Assembly: GCF_030253575.1 (NCBI RefSeq)
Contig: NC_080567.1
Location: 33,323,501-33,387,500 of the forward strand
Reading direction: 5' to 3'
Source of the DNA: Rhododendron vialii
Lineage: Eukaryota > Streptophyta > Magnoliopsida > Ericales > Ericaceae
Length of the DNA: 64,000 bases
The notes under the pieces are model-generated. The model was not told the origin of the DNA and searched no databases. It was given only the letters and a program-made list of their open reading frames with translations. Both the position numbers and the translations under genes were made by a program. This document shows, in pieces, positions 1 through 11,109 of this stretch; position 1 is the first letter of the stretch; the number at the start of each line of letters is the position of its first letter.

Positions 1-521
1 GCAGTAACTATCCTGAACAGTTCAATACTTTCTCGCAATGCATTGGGATATCTTTTTGGAAAAATACTTTTGCAAGATCCGCACTTGTAAAACAATATCC
101 AACAATTGTCCGAGAGAGTTACCGGAGAGGATTCAATTCCCCTAAGTCCGTCTTAAAGTGTCGCTTTAGGTCTCAAATCACCTTCAACCAGCCATGTCAA
201 TTGCTATGCATTGTTAACATAATATTTGAAAATATTATGTTACCATGTCTTGAGGTTCTCTATTATTCACACTTCCTAGTTAGTCTCGGTTTCTTTGTTA
301 TACATGTTTCTTAGTTGATTTAGGGTATGGCGTCAAGTCTTGTAGCCTATATAAAAGCATGTCAGGGTTATGTTTTAATATCCATGAATAACAAATCAAT
401 TAAAACAAGTTTCTTGTCAATTCTCATTTCTAACGTGCATTATTCGAAGTAGAGTGCATTACTATCTATACAGTGAACTACTGCACGGAATGCATATATG
501 TGGGTTATAGCTATTTCGGAT
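1..521. other. Non-coding spacer with possible LTR-like promoter remnant
   Basis: No coding exon is visible. Positions 215-242 form a hairpin with 12-bp perfect arms (TAACATAATATT and its complement). A TATA-like stretch lies at 348-356, followed by AT-rich sequence. This layout resembles the promoter part of a plant LTR, but no terminal repeat, primer-binding site or second copy is seen, so the assignment is weak. Confidence 0.25.
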
Positions 522-657
522 AGGGAATTGATATTCGCGCATGCTCCCTTTTTTGATGCAGGCGCTTCACTTTCAATGTGAAGTTACAACTTCTAATAAC
601 TTCATGAACAAAGTGAAGCGTCTGCATCAAAAAAGGGAGCGTGAATATCAATTTCCT
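522..657. repeat. Foldback MITE-like element
   Basis: The two ends are long inverted repeats. The left arm (about 522-573) reads GGGAATTGATATTCGCGC through TGATGCAGGCGCTTCACTTT. The right arm (about 613-657) is its near-perfect complement. The whole is about 136 bp and has no coding capacity. A clear target duplication was not identified, so the superfamily is open. Confidence 0.7.
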
Positions 658-1284
658 TTTGGATTTTGATTCTCTCTATCTACTATAAGATATGGGGACA
701 TGGACTAGTGAAGATCTTTTTTTTCCAATTAACAGTAACAAACTACGTCATATTATGTGTTTTGAATCCTGCTTAAAAGTTTTCAAATCAAAAACAAGAA
801 TTTATATTACTAATATAAACCCCAAAGGCTTGGCTAGTGGTCAAGGTTTGAGACTTAAGAGTTTGCTCCTTCCTAAAAGTTTAGGTTTGCTCCAACATTT
901 GACTTCAAATTGGAGATGTCAAAATTTTTTTTTTTGAAGGTTTATGTGGCACTTTGGCATTAAAACCTCATCTCCAAACCTTATGCTAAATTCTATTTAT
1001 TTATAAAAAAAAAACTCAAACAAGTAGTACGGAGAGGTTTTAAACTTTCTAACAATAGTTTTTTTACTATCAACGGTTACTTTTTGAAATTTGGCATGGG
1101 AGAGGGTAGCTGTCAAAATTGGCATACAGGAGGTTCATGCCAAACCCACATCAACTTTGACATGAGTGAAGACAGATAGGTTGGAAGGTGAGTTGATACC
1201 AAAAGTAACCATTGCACAGTCCATGTCATGTTTGACATCTCCCATTGGAGCTGCTTTTAGGTGCTATCAACTCCTCTGGAGCAA

Positions 1285-1410
1285 GTTCATACAGAGTTTT
1301 GCTCTGACTTTAATTGGGACCCCCGTAAGTGGACAATGAGATTTGGTCTCCCATAATTAGTCGAGCTGCGATAAAGCTCATCCGGACACCTAAGTTATTA
1401 AAAAAAAAGG
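1285..1410 (+). repeat. SINE 3' part ending in poly(A)
   Basis: The sequence includes CGTAAGTGGACAATGAGAT, TAGTCGAGCTGCG and CCGGACACCTAAGTTATT, followed by an A9 tract. This is the typical 3' body and tail of plant tRNA-derived SINEs. A similar tail recurs at 46.0 kb. The tRNA-like head is not recognisable here, so the copy looks partial. Confidence 0.55.
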
Positions 1411-2011
1411 AAGAGAAATTATTTGTAATATTTTTATGTAACAAACATAGACAAGGAAAAAGAGAGGATATATGAATTCGGAATAATGTTAGTAATATGT
1501 AAGTCATATTAACAACAAATAAACTTAACTTAGTGCCACGCCATCTTAGATTCCGTCATAACTTACTAGATGTTTCAATTAGATGGGAGGGGAGGATTGG
1601 ATAACGCAATACATACGAATCGTAACGTGTTCAATAAATCAAATTAGGTCTAAAATATTTAAATTCAGCGAGAAATTTTTAATAAAATGATTCAAATGAA
1701 TCGGACTAAAACAAAACATGAGTCATAAGATCGAAAATACTAAAAGAGGATAGAGACTGTCTGAAACAAACATATCCTTCGACGCTTATGTCATGTGTGA
1801 CGTGAAATTTTTTGGTGTTGGGTGGATCCATATCTCACATGGTATTTACTTGGCACATTCAGATCGTTCAATACACTTTTGAAAGATTCAGATTGAAATA
1901 TTTTCTCTTCTCCCATCCCAACACTGTCTCTTTCCAAATCCGAGTCATCCAAAAACGCAATGGACGGTTTAAATGCTCAGAGTGGGCACCACGTGGTACC
2001 CACCCGGCACT

Positions 2012-2067
2012 GAAAAATTTTCCCATGCGTGAACCCTCGTGAAATTTTCCCATGTGTGGTCCCTCGT
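2012..2067. repeat. Short direct duplication (~28 bp)
   Basis: GAAA(A)ATTTTCCCATG, then CCCTCGT, occurs twice in a row (2012-2040 and 2041-2067). It is a simple local duplication with no coding role seen. Confidence 0.6.
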
Positions 2068-2259
2068 GAAATTGAAGAGGCTGCTAACCATGGAAGAAAA
2101 ATGCAGGGTGGTGGGGTCAGTGATGGGGTTTTGTTCCCCAGGAAAATCGCACACCTGTACACGAGATAATATTATTGCGCCTTCCGGCTGCCATCATCAA
2201 CCCAACCCATGCAAGATCTCTTGTGCCAAAAATTCTAGTGTTTTTGTGTAACGAAAGAT

Positions 2260-2327
2260 TTTTCGGCCGTTGAATTTAGAAGATTTAAAAAAATCACACA
2301 ATTCAACGGTCGAAAGTCTTTCGGCAG
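2260..2327. repeat. Small inverted repeat
   Basis: TTTCGGCCGTTGAATT near 2260-2275 pairs with AATTCAACGGTCGAAA near 2298-2315, flanked by further complementary GAAAGA/TCTTTC. It is a hairpin or very short MITE remnant. Confidence 0.5.
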
Positions 2328-2535
2328 AGAGACATAAGAGTTTTCAGGACAAAAGAAATCGGACCCGATTGAGTAACCCTTTTCTGTGCTCATCTTTTGC
2401 AGTAGTTTGTTATTTCTGTATTGATATAGTAGTACGCTAGAAATGGAAATTTCGCACATAAAAATAGTACAGTACAAGAAAACACCATAAATGAAAAATT
2501 TACACATAATTTAATAACACGAAAGATGATACAAA

Positions 2536-2658
2536 ATGGATGCTGAAGATTTGTGGGGCAGTCGTTTTTGCAAACAATGGATGCTGAAGATTTGTGGGGC
2601 AGTCATTTTTAGAAACAATGGATGCTGAAGATTTGTGGGGCAGTCATTTTTGTATTTG
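2536..2658. repeat. 41-bp tandem repeat, three copies
   Basis: Units begin at 2536, 2577 and 2618, each with ATGGATGCTGAAGATTTGTG. They are nearly identical, so the array is recent or maintained. An open frame crosses part of it by chance because 41 is not a multiple of three. Confidence 0.9.
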
Positions 2659-2692
2659 TTTGCAAGTCTTCTTGGTCAATATTGTATTTAAT

Positions 2693-2730
2693 CCTCTCTC
2701 TCTCTCTGTCTCTCTCTCTCTCTCTCTCTT
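2693..2730. repeat. (TC)n microsatellite
   Basis: A nearly pure CT dinucleotide run with one interruption, directly after the 41-bp repeat array. Confidence 0.9.
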
Positions 2731-3548
2731 CTTCCATGATTGCAACGTCTAACAAAACATCCACGATCGTCAAACACAGTCAGGACGGGAGAATGCCAAA
2801 TATCTAAACTGATCTGACTTAAAGCTAAATAATTTATAATCCGCTAGCTAGCTACCACTATATTAGTGAAACATTGCTATCACAGTTTGTGGTTTCTTCT
2901 TGTTCGTAGCAACTCTAATCAAATGTTATTACTCCGTCAGATAGGCTAATCAAATGTTAATATTCCGTCAGATAGGGGGGACGTGTCGACTTCGTACCGT
3001 GAAAGACCCTAAAATAAGTAAGTGGGGATGTGATAGCCTTCAATTTGTTAACCTTATTTCAGCAATTATTAATACACTCTTTTACGCAAGCAACTGATTT
3101 CCCAAAGCTATTCTATCATATCGTTCCTGATTGTTTCGGGGTCTCAAAATTTTTGGGCACAATTTTGAATAAATTTTTTTTATCTCTCTCCACTTGTTAT
3201 TCTTATAAATTTTCCTCAAAATCAAAACCGAACAAAGATATTTAGCATTATATGTGTGGTACAAACCTTGAAGTTGGAATAAAAATTTCCTCTCCACACG
3301 AATGACCTATTTGTTTGATTAGTATCCAATTTTATCTGGCACCCTCTACTTGCGAGTGACTTGCTGAATTATTTTAGCGCCTGTAATTATTATGTGTTGT
3401 AATTGACTTGTAACACATCAAAATCGGAACTTTACGAGATTAGAGCAATTATATTTTCGTTGTTTGCTGTAAAAGCATATGGCCAACACACTCGAATCTC
3501 ATAGGAATTATATGACACGCTTTGAGCTGAACGGATTAATAAATTCAA

Positions 3549-3661
3549 GGGAAAATGATGGTCAATGACGTGTTTTGATAATTAATACCCGTTAAAAATA
3601 TGTTGAAAATGTTATTGACAGATATTAATTATCAAAATACGCCACGGGCGGTCATTTTTCC
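3549..3661. repeat. MITE-like element with ~39-bp terminal inverted repeats
   Basis: The left end reads GGGAAAATGATGGTCAATGA and continues into TGTTTTGATAATTAATA. The right end is its imperfect complement, TATTAATTATCAAAATA through GGTCATTTTTCC. It is about 113 bp long and non-coding. Confidence 0.7.
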
Positions 3662-3786
3662 ATAATTCGAATGAGAGACTGATCAGACCAACGATAATAA
3701 ACTCATCATTTTTCACAACCACATAATTTTACAAAACTAGCTTATGCAGAGCAATAATCGTTAAAGACCAAAGCATATGCAAAAGC

Positions 3787-3792
3787 TTTATT
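3787..3792 (-). terminator. Candidate poly(A) signal of the PB1 gene
   Basis: AATAAA on the minus strand (TTTATT on plus), about 80 bp downstream of the PB1 stop codon. It is a plausible plant near-upstream element, assigned by motif and position only. Confidence 0.35.
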
Positions 3793-3870
3793 CCACAATT
3801 CCACAAGTATTAATTAATAAAGCTAATATATCTCTTTAATTAGGAGTATTAAACAAAACGATGTTTAATT

Positions 3871-5451
3871 TCACACGGCAGCATGTTGTGAAGTCTTCAC
3901 GACGACCTTACCCTCCTGATTCAAACCCCCAGCTGCTCTCATATCGCCGTTAACCGCCGCCATTGCCTGATACGCCTGCGGCGGCATCACGCCTCCCTGC
4001 GCAGCATAGTACACCTGCCTCCCCGTCGCGCCATCGTACGCCACCTGCCTCCCCGTAGCGCCATCGTACGCCACCTGCCTCCCCGTCGTGCCATCGTACG
4101 CTACCTGCCTCCCCGTCGCGCCATCGTACGCCACCTGCCTCCCCGTCGTGCCATCGTACGCTACCTGCCTCCCCGTCGCACCATCGTACGCCACCTGCGT
4201 ATTATACCCCGCATCCACCACCCCAACCCCACCCGCCGCCGTCGTAAACCCGGCCACCTTCGACGGAGCTTGCGGCGGCAGAGAAGGCTGCGCCACCGCT
4301 TGAGAGGGTGGCACAACGTTGTACACCGGTGACTGGTGCTCCCGGTAAACCTCCGTCGGCATCCTCTGAACCGCGTAGTAGCCCTGACCGGCTGGGCCGG
4401 TCAACGGTCTCCCCATCGGCGCGTGGTACATGCCAGTCGGAGTTGGAATCATGTACACCTGTTGTTGTGGTGGTGGTTGTTGCTGTTCAGGAAACGGCGC
4501 CGTCGCCTGGTAAAATCCTCCCGCCTGTTGCTTCTCCGGCCAATATGACGTCGGAGCACTAACCGGTATATTACCCGCTACAGCCGGTGGCGGAACCTTT
4601 GGCGCGTAGTAGTCACCGGCAAAAGCTTCGACTAAACTCTCTTCGCTTCTCCTCCTATACACAGCTTGCTCTTGAGCACTAGAAATTTGCAACCTCTGCA
4701 TTTCCTGGATCTGGGTCTGCAGGATCGGGTTATCCGGCCCGATTACCCGATCCTCCGGAGCCAGAATCTCCGGATCCTGTACCTTCGTCGCTACAACTGC
4801 TGGTTGCTGGAGCGGTGGAGACACAGGAATTCGTTTTTCCAAACCGAACAAGAAGTCCACATTGTTCGACGGAGGCGGCGGTGCTGCAGCCTGCACAGCC
4901 GCCGTCGGAACATGCGGATTCGACTGTATGGGACCGGAATTCAAAGCCTCCATAAACCTATCCCTATCACTCTTCCCTTCACTAGAACCGATACTCCCCT
5001 CCTCGGCCGCCGACACCGGAAACAGAAACAACCTCAACCTCGCCGGTTTCGAGCTCGCCTTGCACAACCGGTCGTACTCGTGCATCATGTGCTCTAAATC
5101 CTCGTCGTTCGTGACCGAAATCAACGCGTCGAGATCTTCGCCGGGTAACTGGTACTTGAAACTGACATCAACGGCGTCGCACAGTGCCAACAGCTTGGAG
5201 ATCAGGGCGGAGAATTTGATGTTGCGATCGACGGCGAGGATCTTGGTCTCGCCGCCGTTGTAGGAGAGCTGGTTGTCGTGTGGCCTGGGGTTGATTTTGC
5301 CGCCGTAACTGCACATGAACTTGACTTTGTAGTTGTTCGGCGATGTCGTCTGGTCCTCCCACGGCGTGGTGTGGTCGAAGTCGATTTCGCGCGATCGGGG
5401 CGAAGAGTTGCCGGATTCCGGGTAGGAGACAGGATAATTGTAGTTATCCAT
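3871..5451 (-). CDS. PB1 (octicosapeptide/Phox/Bem1p) domain protein with decapeptide repeats
   Basis: An intronless gene of 526 codons. The start is the ATG at 5451-5449; a TTG three codons upstream only lengthens the open frame. Residues about 41-130 form a plant PB1 domain: it opens with YKVKFMCSYGG, whose basic residue is typical of the interaction face, and carries an acidic OPCA-type stretch, PGEDLDALISVTNDEDLEHM. PB1 domains bind other PB1 domains head to tail. The rest is low-complexity and rich in Pro, Gln, Ala and Tyr, with a 10-residue repeat (QVAYDGATGR type) about six times near residues 420-480. The layout fits the Arabidopsis group that includes At5g64430. No kinase domain, signal peptide or membrane segment is seen. 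A scaffold role is inferred; the partner is unknown. Confidence 0.93.
   Translation of the reverse strand: MDNYNYPVSYPESGNSSPRSREIDFDHTTPWEDQTTSPNNYKVKFMCSYGGKINPRPHDNQLSYNGGETKILAVDRNIKFSALISKLLALCDAVDVSFKYQLPGEDLDALISVTNDEDLEHMMHEYDRLCKASSKPARLRLFLFPVSAAEEGSIGSSEGKSDRDRFMEALNSGPIQSNPHVPTAAVQAAAPPPPSNNVDFLFGLEKRIPVSPPLQQPAVVATKVQDPEILAPEDRVIGPDNPILQTQIQEMQRLQISSAQEQAVYRRRSEESLVEAFAGDYYAPKVPPPAVAGNIPVSAPTSYWPEKQQAGGFYQATAPFPEQQQPPPQQQVYMIPTPTGMYHAPMGRPLTGPAGQGYYAVQRMPTEVYREHQSPVYNVVPPSQAVAQPSLPPQAPSKVAGFTTAAGGVGVVDAGYNTQVAYDGATGRQVAYDGTTGRQVAYDGATGRQVAYDGTTGRQVAYDGATGRQVAYDGATGRQVYYAAQGGVMPPQAYQAMAAVNGDMRAAGGLNQEGKVVVKTSQHAAV
4013..4198 (-). repeat. 30-bp in-frame minisatellite inside the PB1 gene
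   Basis: Six 30-bp units encode the decapeptide QVAYDG(A/T)TGR. The unit is nearly invariant, with changes mainly at one Ala/Thr position and at silent sites. Blocks 4081-4140 and 4141-4200 are almost identical, so a 60-bp dimer was itself duplicated. The length is a multiple of three, so the frame is kept. Confidence 0.95.
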
Positions 5452-5583
5452 CTGGCGCAAACTAGCGGTGGACGGACGAAGAGAGATTCTCGGCTTTTAT
5501 TGGAAGATGACTGTTACTCCATGAGAGAGAGAGAGAACGAGGAGAACGTTTTATCTGAATGCGGTTGAGGGGTTTTGTTATAG

Positions 5584-5591
5584 TATATTTA
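5584..5591 (-). promoter_or_regulatory. Candidate TATA box of the PB1 gene
   Basis: TAAATATA on the minus strand, about 135 bp upstream of the ATG. A GA-rich run (about 5524-5536) lies in the presumed 5' leader, as is common in plant leaders. The transcription start is not known. Confidence 0.45.
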
Positions 5592-5599
5592 AGGAAGTG

Positions 5600-8207
5600 T
5601 GCTATTGGGCCAATTATCGATGCCCTTCCGGATTTCGGAGTGTCAGGTGCCGCTGTTTCGTGGTATTCTGCGCAAATAAAACTTCGGAGCGCCACGCGCT
5701 ACTGTCTTGTGGTATTTTTTGTAAATAAAATATTATTATCGGACTTCATGAGGTTGTTTTTGTCTTTCTATTACTCAACAAAAATGAACGATAATATTCG
5801 TCTCGAGTAATTTGTGCCTTTGTGGCTTACTCGTGGGATTGGGGGAGATAGCAAGTGGTGGAGTTTGCTGGAATTGAGGTGGTTGAGTGGACCCACATGG
5901 AGGAGCTTAATTGAGAAGGTTTGAAACAGGAGAGATAGAAAGTGAAGTTTTTGTTGACTGGGATTGGGATTGTTGGGTTATTGGACAGTAGGGAGAAAAT
6001 ACTGCCAAGTGGAATTTATCTTGGATCATTGGAGAGAGATATTTCTAAAAATTTGCAATCAATCCTATTCACCCAGCTGCAAGTGAATTTTTTTCCCTAC
6101 AGAAAATTCACAATGAATTACTTACTTTCTCAAAGCCTGATAGCAATAATTGGATTCTGATCAATTGTATGGAGAGGAAAATCATACTAACAAATCGGAC
6201 TAACCTTGAGACTACGGAATTGTGAAATGGACATCCATTTTTGAGTCTACGTCGATGACATAACTACGCATTGTTATCATGGTCGCTAAGTTGGTCATCC
6301 ATGGCTTAAGGGACATTTACCAAATTTGAAGCAACATAGTCCAATAATGATGGGGAGATCGGGAGATCCGGATTTTTGGCACTCGAATTTTATTATTCAC
6401 AATGACAGATTTTTCGTTTTTGCCCATTTCGTAATCTGTCATTTCAATTTTGATTACTCATGTAACGGAATTTGTTCTCTGAATTTGCCGATTACATTTT
6501 GTTTTTCCCAACATGGCACCACCATGCACCGATGAGTATGGATGGATAGACTCTAGGCTGATGTAGATGATGATTTGTCCACTCATCTCCACAAGCGAAT
6601 GGATGGATTCCAACATCGGAGCTACTTAATTTTTGGTACTTTTCTTTGTGTATTTTTTTGTCTCTGTTTCTTGAATTTTTCCCTCTGAAGCGCGAAGGTT
6701 TTGGAAAATTGGACCGCCCATGTCCACTCAAATTTCAACACCGGTAAGCCCACTCTCTCTCTCTCTCTCTCATCAAGGGGGAAATGTTTCATTCCCTCTT
6801 GTCTCCTAATCATTGTTTTCAAGTGAGTGTCACATTAAAAAATGATGAATGATAACCACTCACAAAGGAAAAAAAACTTGATGAGCCTATCGAATAGGGG
6901 GAAAAAGTCAAATGACACAGTTGCACATTTGATTATCCAAACGTTATTTCCATTCCTTACGGGTCCGATCCTCTCCATCCCGAAAGCCCTCGCGTTTATG
7001 TGCCGAGAAATTTTTCCGTCGTTGAGAGTCCGTAGCACTTTTCAATTGATTATATCTTGTAATCTATGAGGTTTTAGGTAATTTTGAAAACTTTGTTTAA
7101 TAGTACTGATCGAGAGCTATCAAACGAGATTCATATTACTTTAAAAAAGTGTTACCAATTGAAAAATATAAATCAACTTACCATTCAGTTAGAATAGAAC
7201 GAGAGACTAAAAAATGGAGACAGTAGGAGTAATTCTTTTGAACCCAAGTGCGAATGAGGAATTGTTTGGCAATTGGAGAATTTGACAGCTCTGTTACAGC
7301 CACACCTTCCAAGTTCCAACGAGTGTCGTCAAGCACTGGCATGCTGTAATCTGATTAATTTTTTTGTAGTTTTTATAGTGAGGACTAAAAGTTAAATTTG
7401 GGGTTGAAAGGCATAAAAACAACCTTAGATTTCATAGGGAAGTGTAAAGAAAGGGCAAAAAAACAGCCCAGGAAGTGGCATTTTTCTAAACTGGCTATTA
7501 CCTGGAATTGGAAGAAGACAACTAGATCTCTTCCTTGCAAAACATACTGCGATACCATTCTTCAAGGTCTGTCAGTAGCAACAGTACAGCAAAATTAACA
7601 AGTACTAGTTGACTGCTCGATCAGCCAAAAACAAACAGACAACAATTTGACTACAGTTACCCAAAAAAAAACATTGAAGTGAGTGATCAAACAGGAGTAA
7701 AAATTAAGGAAGGTATGCGTTCGCACCAGTTGGGTCCTTCGGGGGGATTCCGGTTGGACTGTTTAGGTCTCGTCGGCCTACGACCAGCCCACAGATATAA
7801 TCCCAGTTGTTTAGCACGGGAGGTTCTCGGGCCAGTTTTGGTTTCCAAAATACAGTAACTACTTGCATTTTTTAAGAATTTATGTTTAAATTTAAAAATA
7901 ATGAGCTTATTAAACTCAAAAGATTTACAATATGTATCTTATTCGATAGATCTCGACGAGATCTTTTGAATGATGTAAAAAAAAAATTAAAAGTTATTTT
8001 TGTAAATACATTTATTTTTAAGCTTGAGATTTAAAAATAAATACTTATTTTTTAAGAACGAAAAGTGTAACACCACCTCAGACCATGTCACCCCTGCAAC
8101 AATAAACTGTCTTGATCGGTCAAATCATGTGATCCAATTACAAAATTCTAAAAGTTTGAAGTCCATAAATTCAATCAACATGCTGTAACGTTAACGCCAA
8201 ACTTATG
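5600..8207. other. Non-coding spacer
   Basis: The upstream part is the likely promoter of the PB1 gene. The rest is AT-rich with a short CT run near 6752-6770. The short open frames show no recognisable protein features. No gene is seen. Confidence 0.6.
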
Positions 8208-8215
8208 GTAATCCA

Positions 8216-8871
8216 TAGGGCTGTAAACGAACCGAATCGAGCCGAACCCTGTTAAGTTCGGCTCGGGTTTGTTAAGGTATGAGTTCGGCTCGGGTTCGGC
8301 TCGAGTTCGATTCGAACTTGAACAACTCGGCTCGAGTTCGGCTCGTTAAAATTTTTCAAGGCTCGAGTTCAACTCGGTTGGGTTCGTTAAGATACTAGTC
8401 TGGCTTGAGTTCGGCTCGGATTCGGCTCGGGTTCGATTCGAACTTGAACATCTTGGCTCGAGTTTGGCTCGTTAAACTCAAATGAATCAAGCCAAGCCAA
8501 ATCTAAGCTCGAATTGAGCTCGTCAAGACTCACGTTTGATTCAGCTCAACTCATTAAACTCAAGCGAACCCAAACTCTCTCATTGATCGTATAGAATTTG
8601 GGAGAAAAATAAGTATTGAATTATATATACAACCTTAAAATTTTTGACATTTACAAATAGACCCCTATTGAATTATTAATTAAATTTAAGTATAGGTTCG
8701 CGAACCTAACCGAGCCGAATACCGTTAGGCTCAGGTTCTGTTCATTTACGAAACGAACCTAGAATTGAGATTCAGGTTCAGTTCGTTTAGCAGACGAATC
8801 GAACTCGAACGAGCTCTTACCGAACCGAGCCTCGAACAGTTCGCGAATGACTTAGTTCATTTACAGCCCTA
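8216..8871. mobile_element. hAT-type MITE (non-autonomous DNA transposon)
   Basis: The element starts TAGGGCTGTAAACGAAC and ends with the near-complement GTTCATTTACAGCCCTA. It is flanked by an 8-bp target duplication with one mismatch, GTAATCCA (8208-8215) and GTAGTCCA (8872-8879). An 8-bp duplication with TAGGG-type ends fits the hAT superfamily. The interior is a degenerate array of TTCGGCTCG-like words. There is no transposase, so it depends on an autonomous relative. Confidence 0.85.
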
Positions 8872-9281
8872 GTAGTCCATAGCTCCAGTCAATTTAGTTT
8901 GGTTCCATTAATTCAAATAGCCCCCCAATAAACGCAATCATACCTCGGGGTCATTGGAAGGCTCGTTCGTTGTTAATTTGTAATTAAAATCTTGAAATTA
9001 ATTAAAATATGAGTAAGTTGACTCAGACATTCGATTATTATAAAAAAAAAACCCCAACCATACCCTACTAGAATGGACTTTAGAAGTACTAAAAAATAAA
9101 AAAAGCTAAAAGTGAAAACGCGTAAAATGTACTGGGATCAATTATTAAATCTAACTACCCTGCCTCGTTGCAGGGGAAAAAAACAGTACATTTTTTTAAA
9201 CCAAACAATTGTAAAGGCATTTGCAAACTTTTTGCAAGTCAGGACTTATCATGTTAGATTTATAATCGGAAAAGATGCCCC

Positions 9282-9489
9282 AATTTTTTTTTTAATGCAG
9301 GGTATCTCGAGTCAGCTTAGACGTTTTTCGAATTAATTTTTATAGCTTTTTTCACAGCCGTTTCACACGCTTACGCATAAAAAATGAGGTGATCCCAAGA
9401 GTTGTTGGCAAGAAGAATCGAACTCAAAATCTTAAGATGGAGCAAATACCAAATACCAAGCCAAGACGACTTGGCCAACCCTTCGGATT
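9282..9489 (-). mobile_element. Full-length tRNA-derived SINE
   Basis: On the minus strand it begins with a tRNA-like head: an A-box-like TGGCCAAGTCGTC and a B-box-like GAGTTCGATTCTT. It runs through a unique body and ends in a run of ten A. It is flanked by the 10-bp duplication AAGATGCCCC at 9272-9281 and 9490-9499, the mark of LINE-assisted insertion. The length of about 208 bp is normal for plant SINEs. Confidence 0.85.
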
Positions 9490-10319
9490 AAGATGCCCCC
9501 ATTGTTTTAAACAATTATTATAATGGGCTATCCCACATGCTCAAACAGTAATCCCCACCCCCTCCGCACCATACCACACGGCATGCATATCTGCATTATA
9601 ATCTACACTCCAATCATGTTCATTGTTCTTGTTCACATTCAGATACTATATAGCTGCATGCAAGAGAGTGTTTTTAAGGACACCGCTTGTCTGTCATTTC
9701 ACACATAATGCACCTGCACAGTCTGGCGAGTTTCGTCCTCATTTCGGGTCAGTTTCGGTGATCTAATTTGTTCGCATCGCAGGGCTCGACGAGTACGACA
9801 GTCACGTGAATAAAAACAATTGGGGGCAAGTTGATATGGAAACAAAATATAAGTTTAGCTAACTGGATCACGACTTGAAGAGCATATATATAGGAGTATA
9901 TTTTTCAACAATCTAAACGTTCTCCCATCAGATATTATTCGATATTCGATTGGCTTGATTTATTTACATGAGACTATTACGTCAATAAGCTCTATAACAT
10001 GAACGAATCCGATCGTCGAAATTGACCCGGAATGAGGACCCGACTAGCTAGGCTGCAGCGGTGCAGTCCAGCCCCGAAACGGCAGACAAGCCGTGTTATT
10101 TTTGTATATAGTTGGGTGGTGGGAGTGGACATTAAAAGGGGGAAAAGAATCATTGACTCAACTGGAAAAAATGCAACGGCCGAGTGACCGTCACACGGTT
10201 AAGTTAGTTCGAATCCTGCATCCATTCGCGGCACCATCATCTCGCACACTAGATTCCATTTCATAACTATAACAAGTATTAAAACTGTCTCCCCGCATGT
10301 TCTCACATTCCTCTTTATT

Positions 10320-10516
10320 TTTTTATAACCGAATTTTCAGGCGCGCACAACTCGGTTAATTCTGAGGCTATGAAGTAACGACGGGACAAACCCTCCACTG
10401 GCCTCAAGGTTCAAAATGTTTGGTCTCGATAGAATTCAAACATACGACCTCACGGAAGTACAAATACTTATTTGCTTTATCATCCTTATTTGGCATTACC
10501 AGTTGAGGTTTCCATA
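10320..10516 (-). mobile_element. Second full-length SINE
   Basis: It lies on the minus strand and is flanked by an exact 10-bp duplication, CCTCTTTATT, at 10310-10319 and 10517-10526. The 3' end reads GTTGTGCGCGCCTGAAAATT followed by TTATAAAAAAA, similar to the common plant SINE tail. A degenerate B-box-like TTTGAATTCTATC lies near the 5' part. The body differs from the SINE 1 kb away, so it is a different family or an old relative. Confidence 0.75.
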
Positions 10517-10964
10517 CCTCTTTATTGACTATTATTAATATCCTCCCTGTGGTTTTTTTTGTGTTTGGACTTTGAATCTTGAGGTCAGCTCCTAAAGTTC
10601 TACTACTAATTAAGTGCAACTCTGCAATTATCTGAACAATAAGGCATTTATTAAGTGCAACTCTGCAATTATACATGGCATGGCAGAAAACGGTTGGGAA
10701 AAAAAAATTCATATCTCAAGTACTAGTACTTAATATTTTAGCTTAACTTTGATCATAACTAACGCGTACGACATAACACGAAGTAAAAGTGTGTTGTTTC
10801 CAGAGTACGTTTCTATTCTAATGATGATGCATGGGGCATAGGATTACAAGGGAAGGAGAAGCTAGCTTTGCAGAATTAATGATAATTAATGAAGTACTGT
10901 AAAACTCAAGAGGTAGTAGTCATGCCGGTGGCGTGTCTGAGTTGATAGTTAAACGAAGAGGAGT

Positions 10965-11092
10965 GCTAGGGATAAAAAAAATTGGCAAAGAAAATATCTT
11001 TAAAGTGTGCATGAACGGCTCAGATTTACTGTGCAGTACATCTGAGTCGTTCATGTATACTTTAAAGGTATTTTTTTTATCCATTTTTTTTG
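10965..11092. repeat. Foldback MITE-like element
   Basis: Long inverted arms: ATATCTTTAAAGTGTGCATG through CGGCTCAGAT (about 11000-11028) pairs with ATCTGAGTCGTTCATG and TACTTTAAAGGTAT (about 11040-11072). Beyond the arms both ends carry A/T-rich GGATAAAAAAAA-type sequence. The short loop contains no coding sequence. Confidence 0.65.
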
Positions 11093-11109
11093 CATCTAGT
11101 ATTTCTCTT

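Noticed and set aside
4013..4198. CRISPR-like array
   Set aside because: The 30-bp units are contiguous, coding and without spacers, in a plant gene. The 41-bp array at 2536 also lacks spacers.
4088..5263. Several plus-strand frames of 70-143 codons opposite the PB1 gene
   Set aside because: They are shadows of a GC-rich coding strand and its repeat, with no independent start context or family.
5452..5460. Upstream extension of the PB1 protein by three codons from a TTG
   Set aside because: Plant nuclear genes rarely start at TTG. The first ATG in frame (5451) gives the expected N-terminus, MDNYNY.
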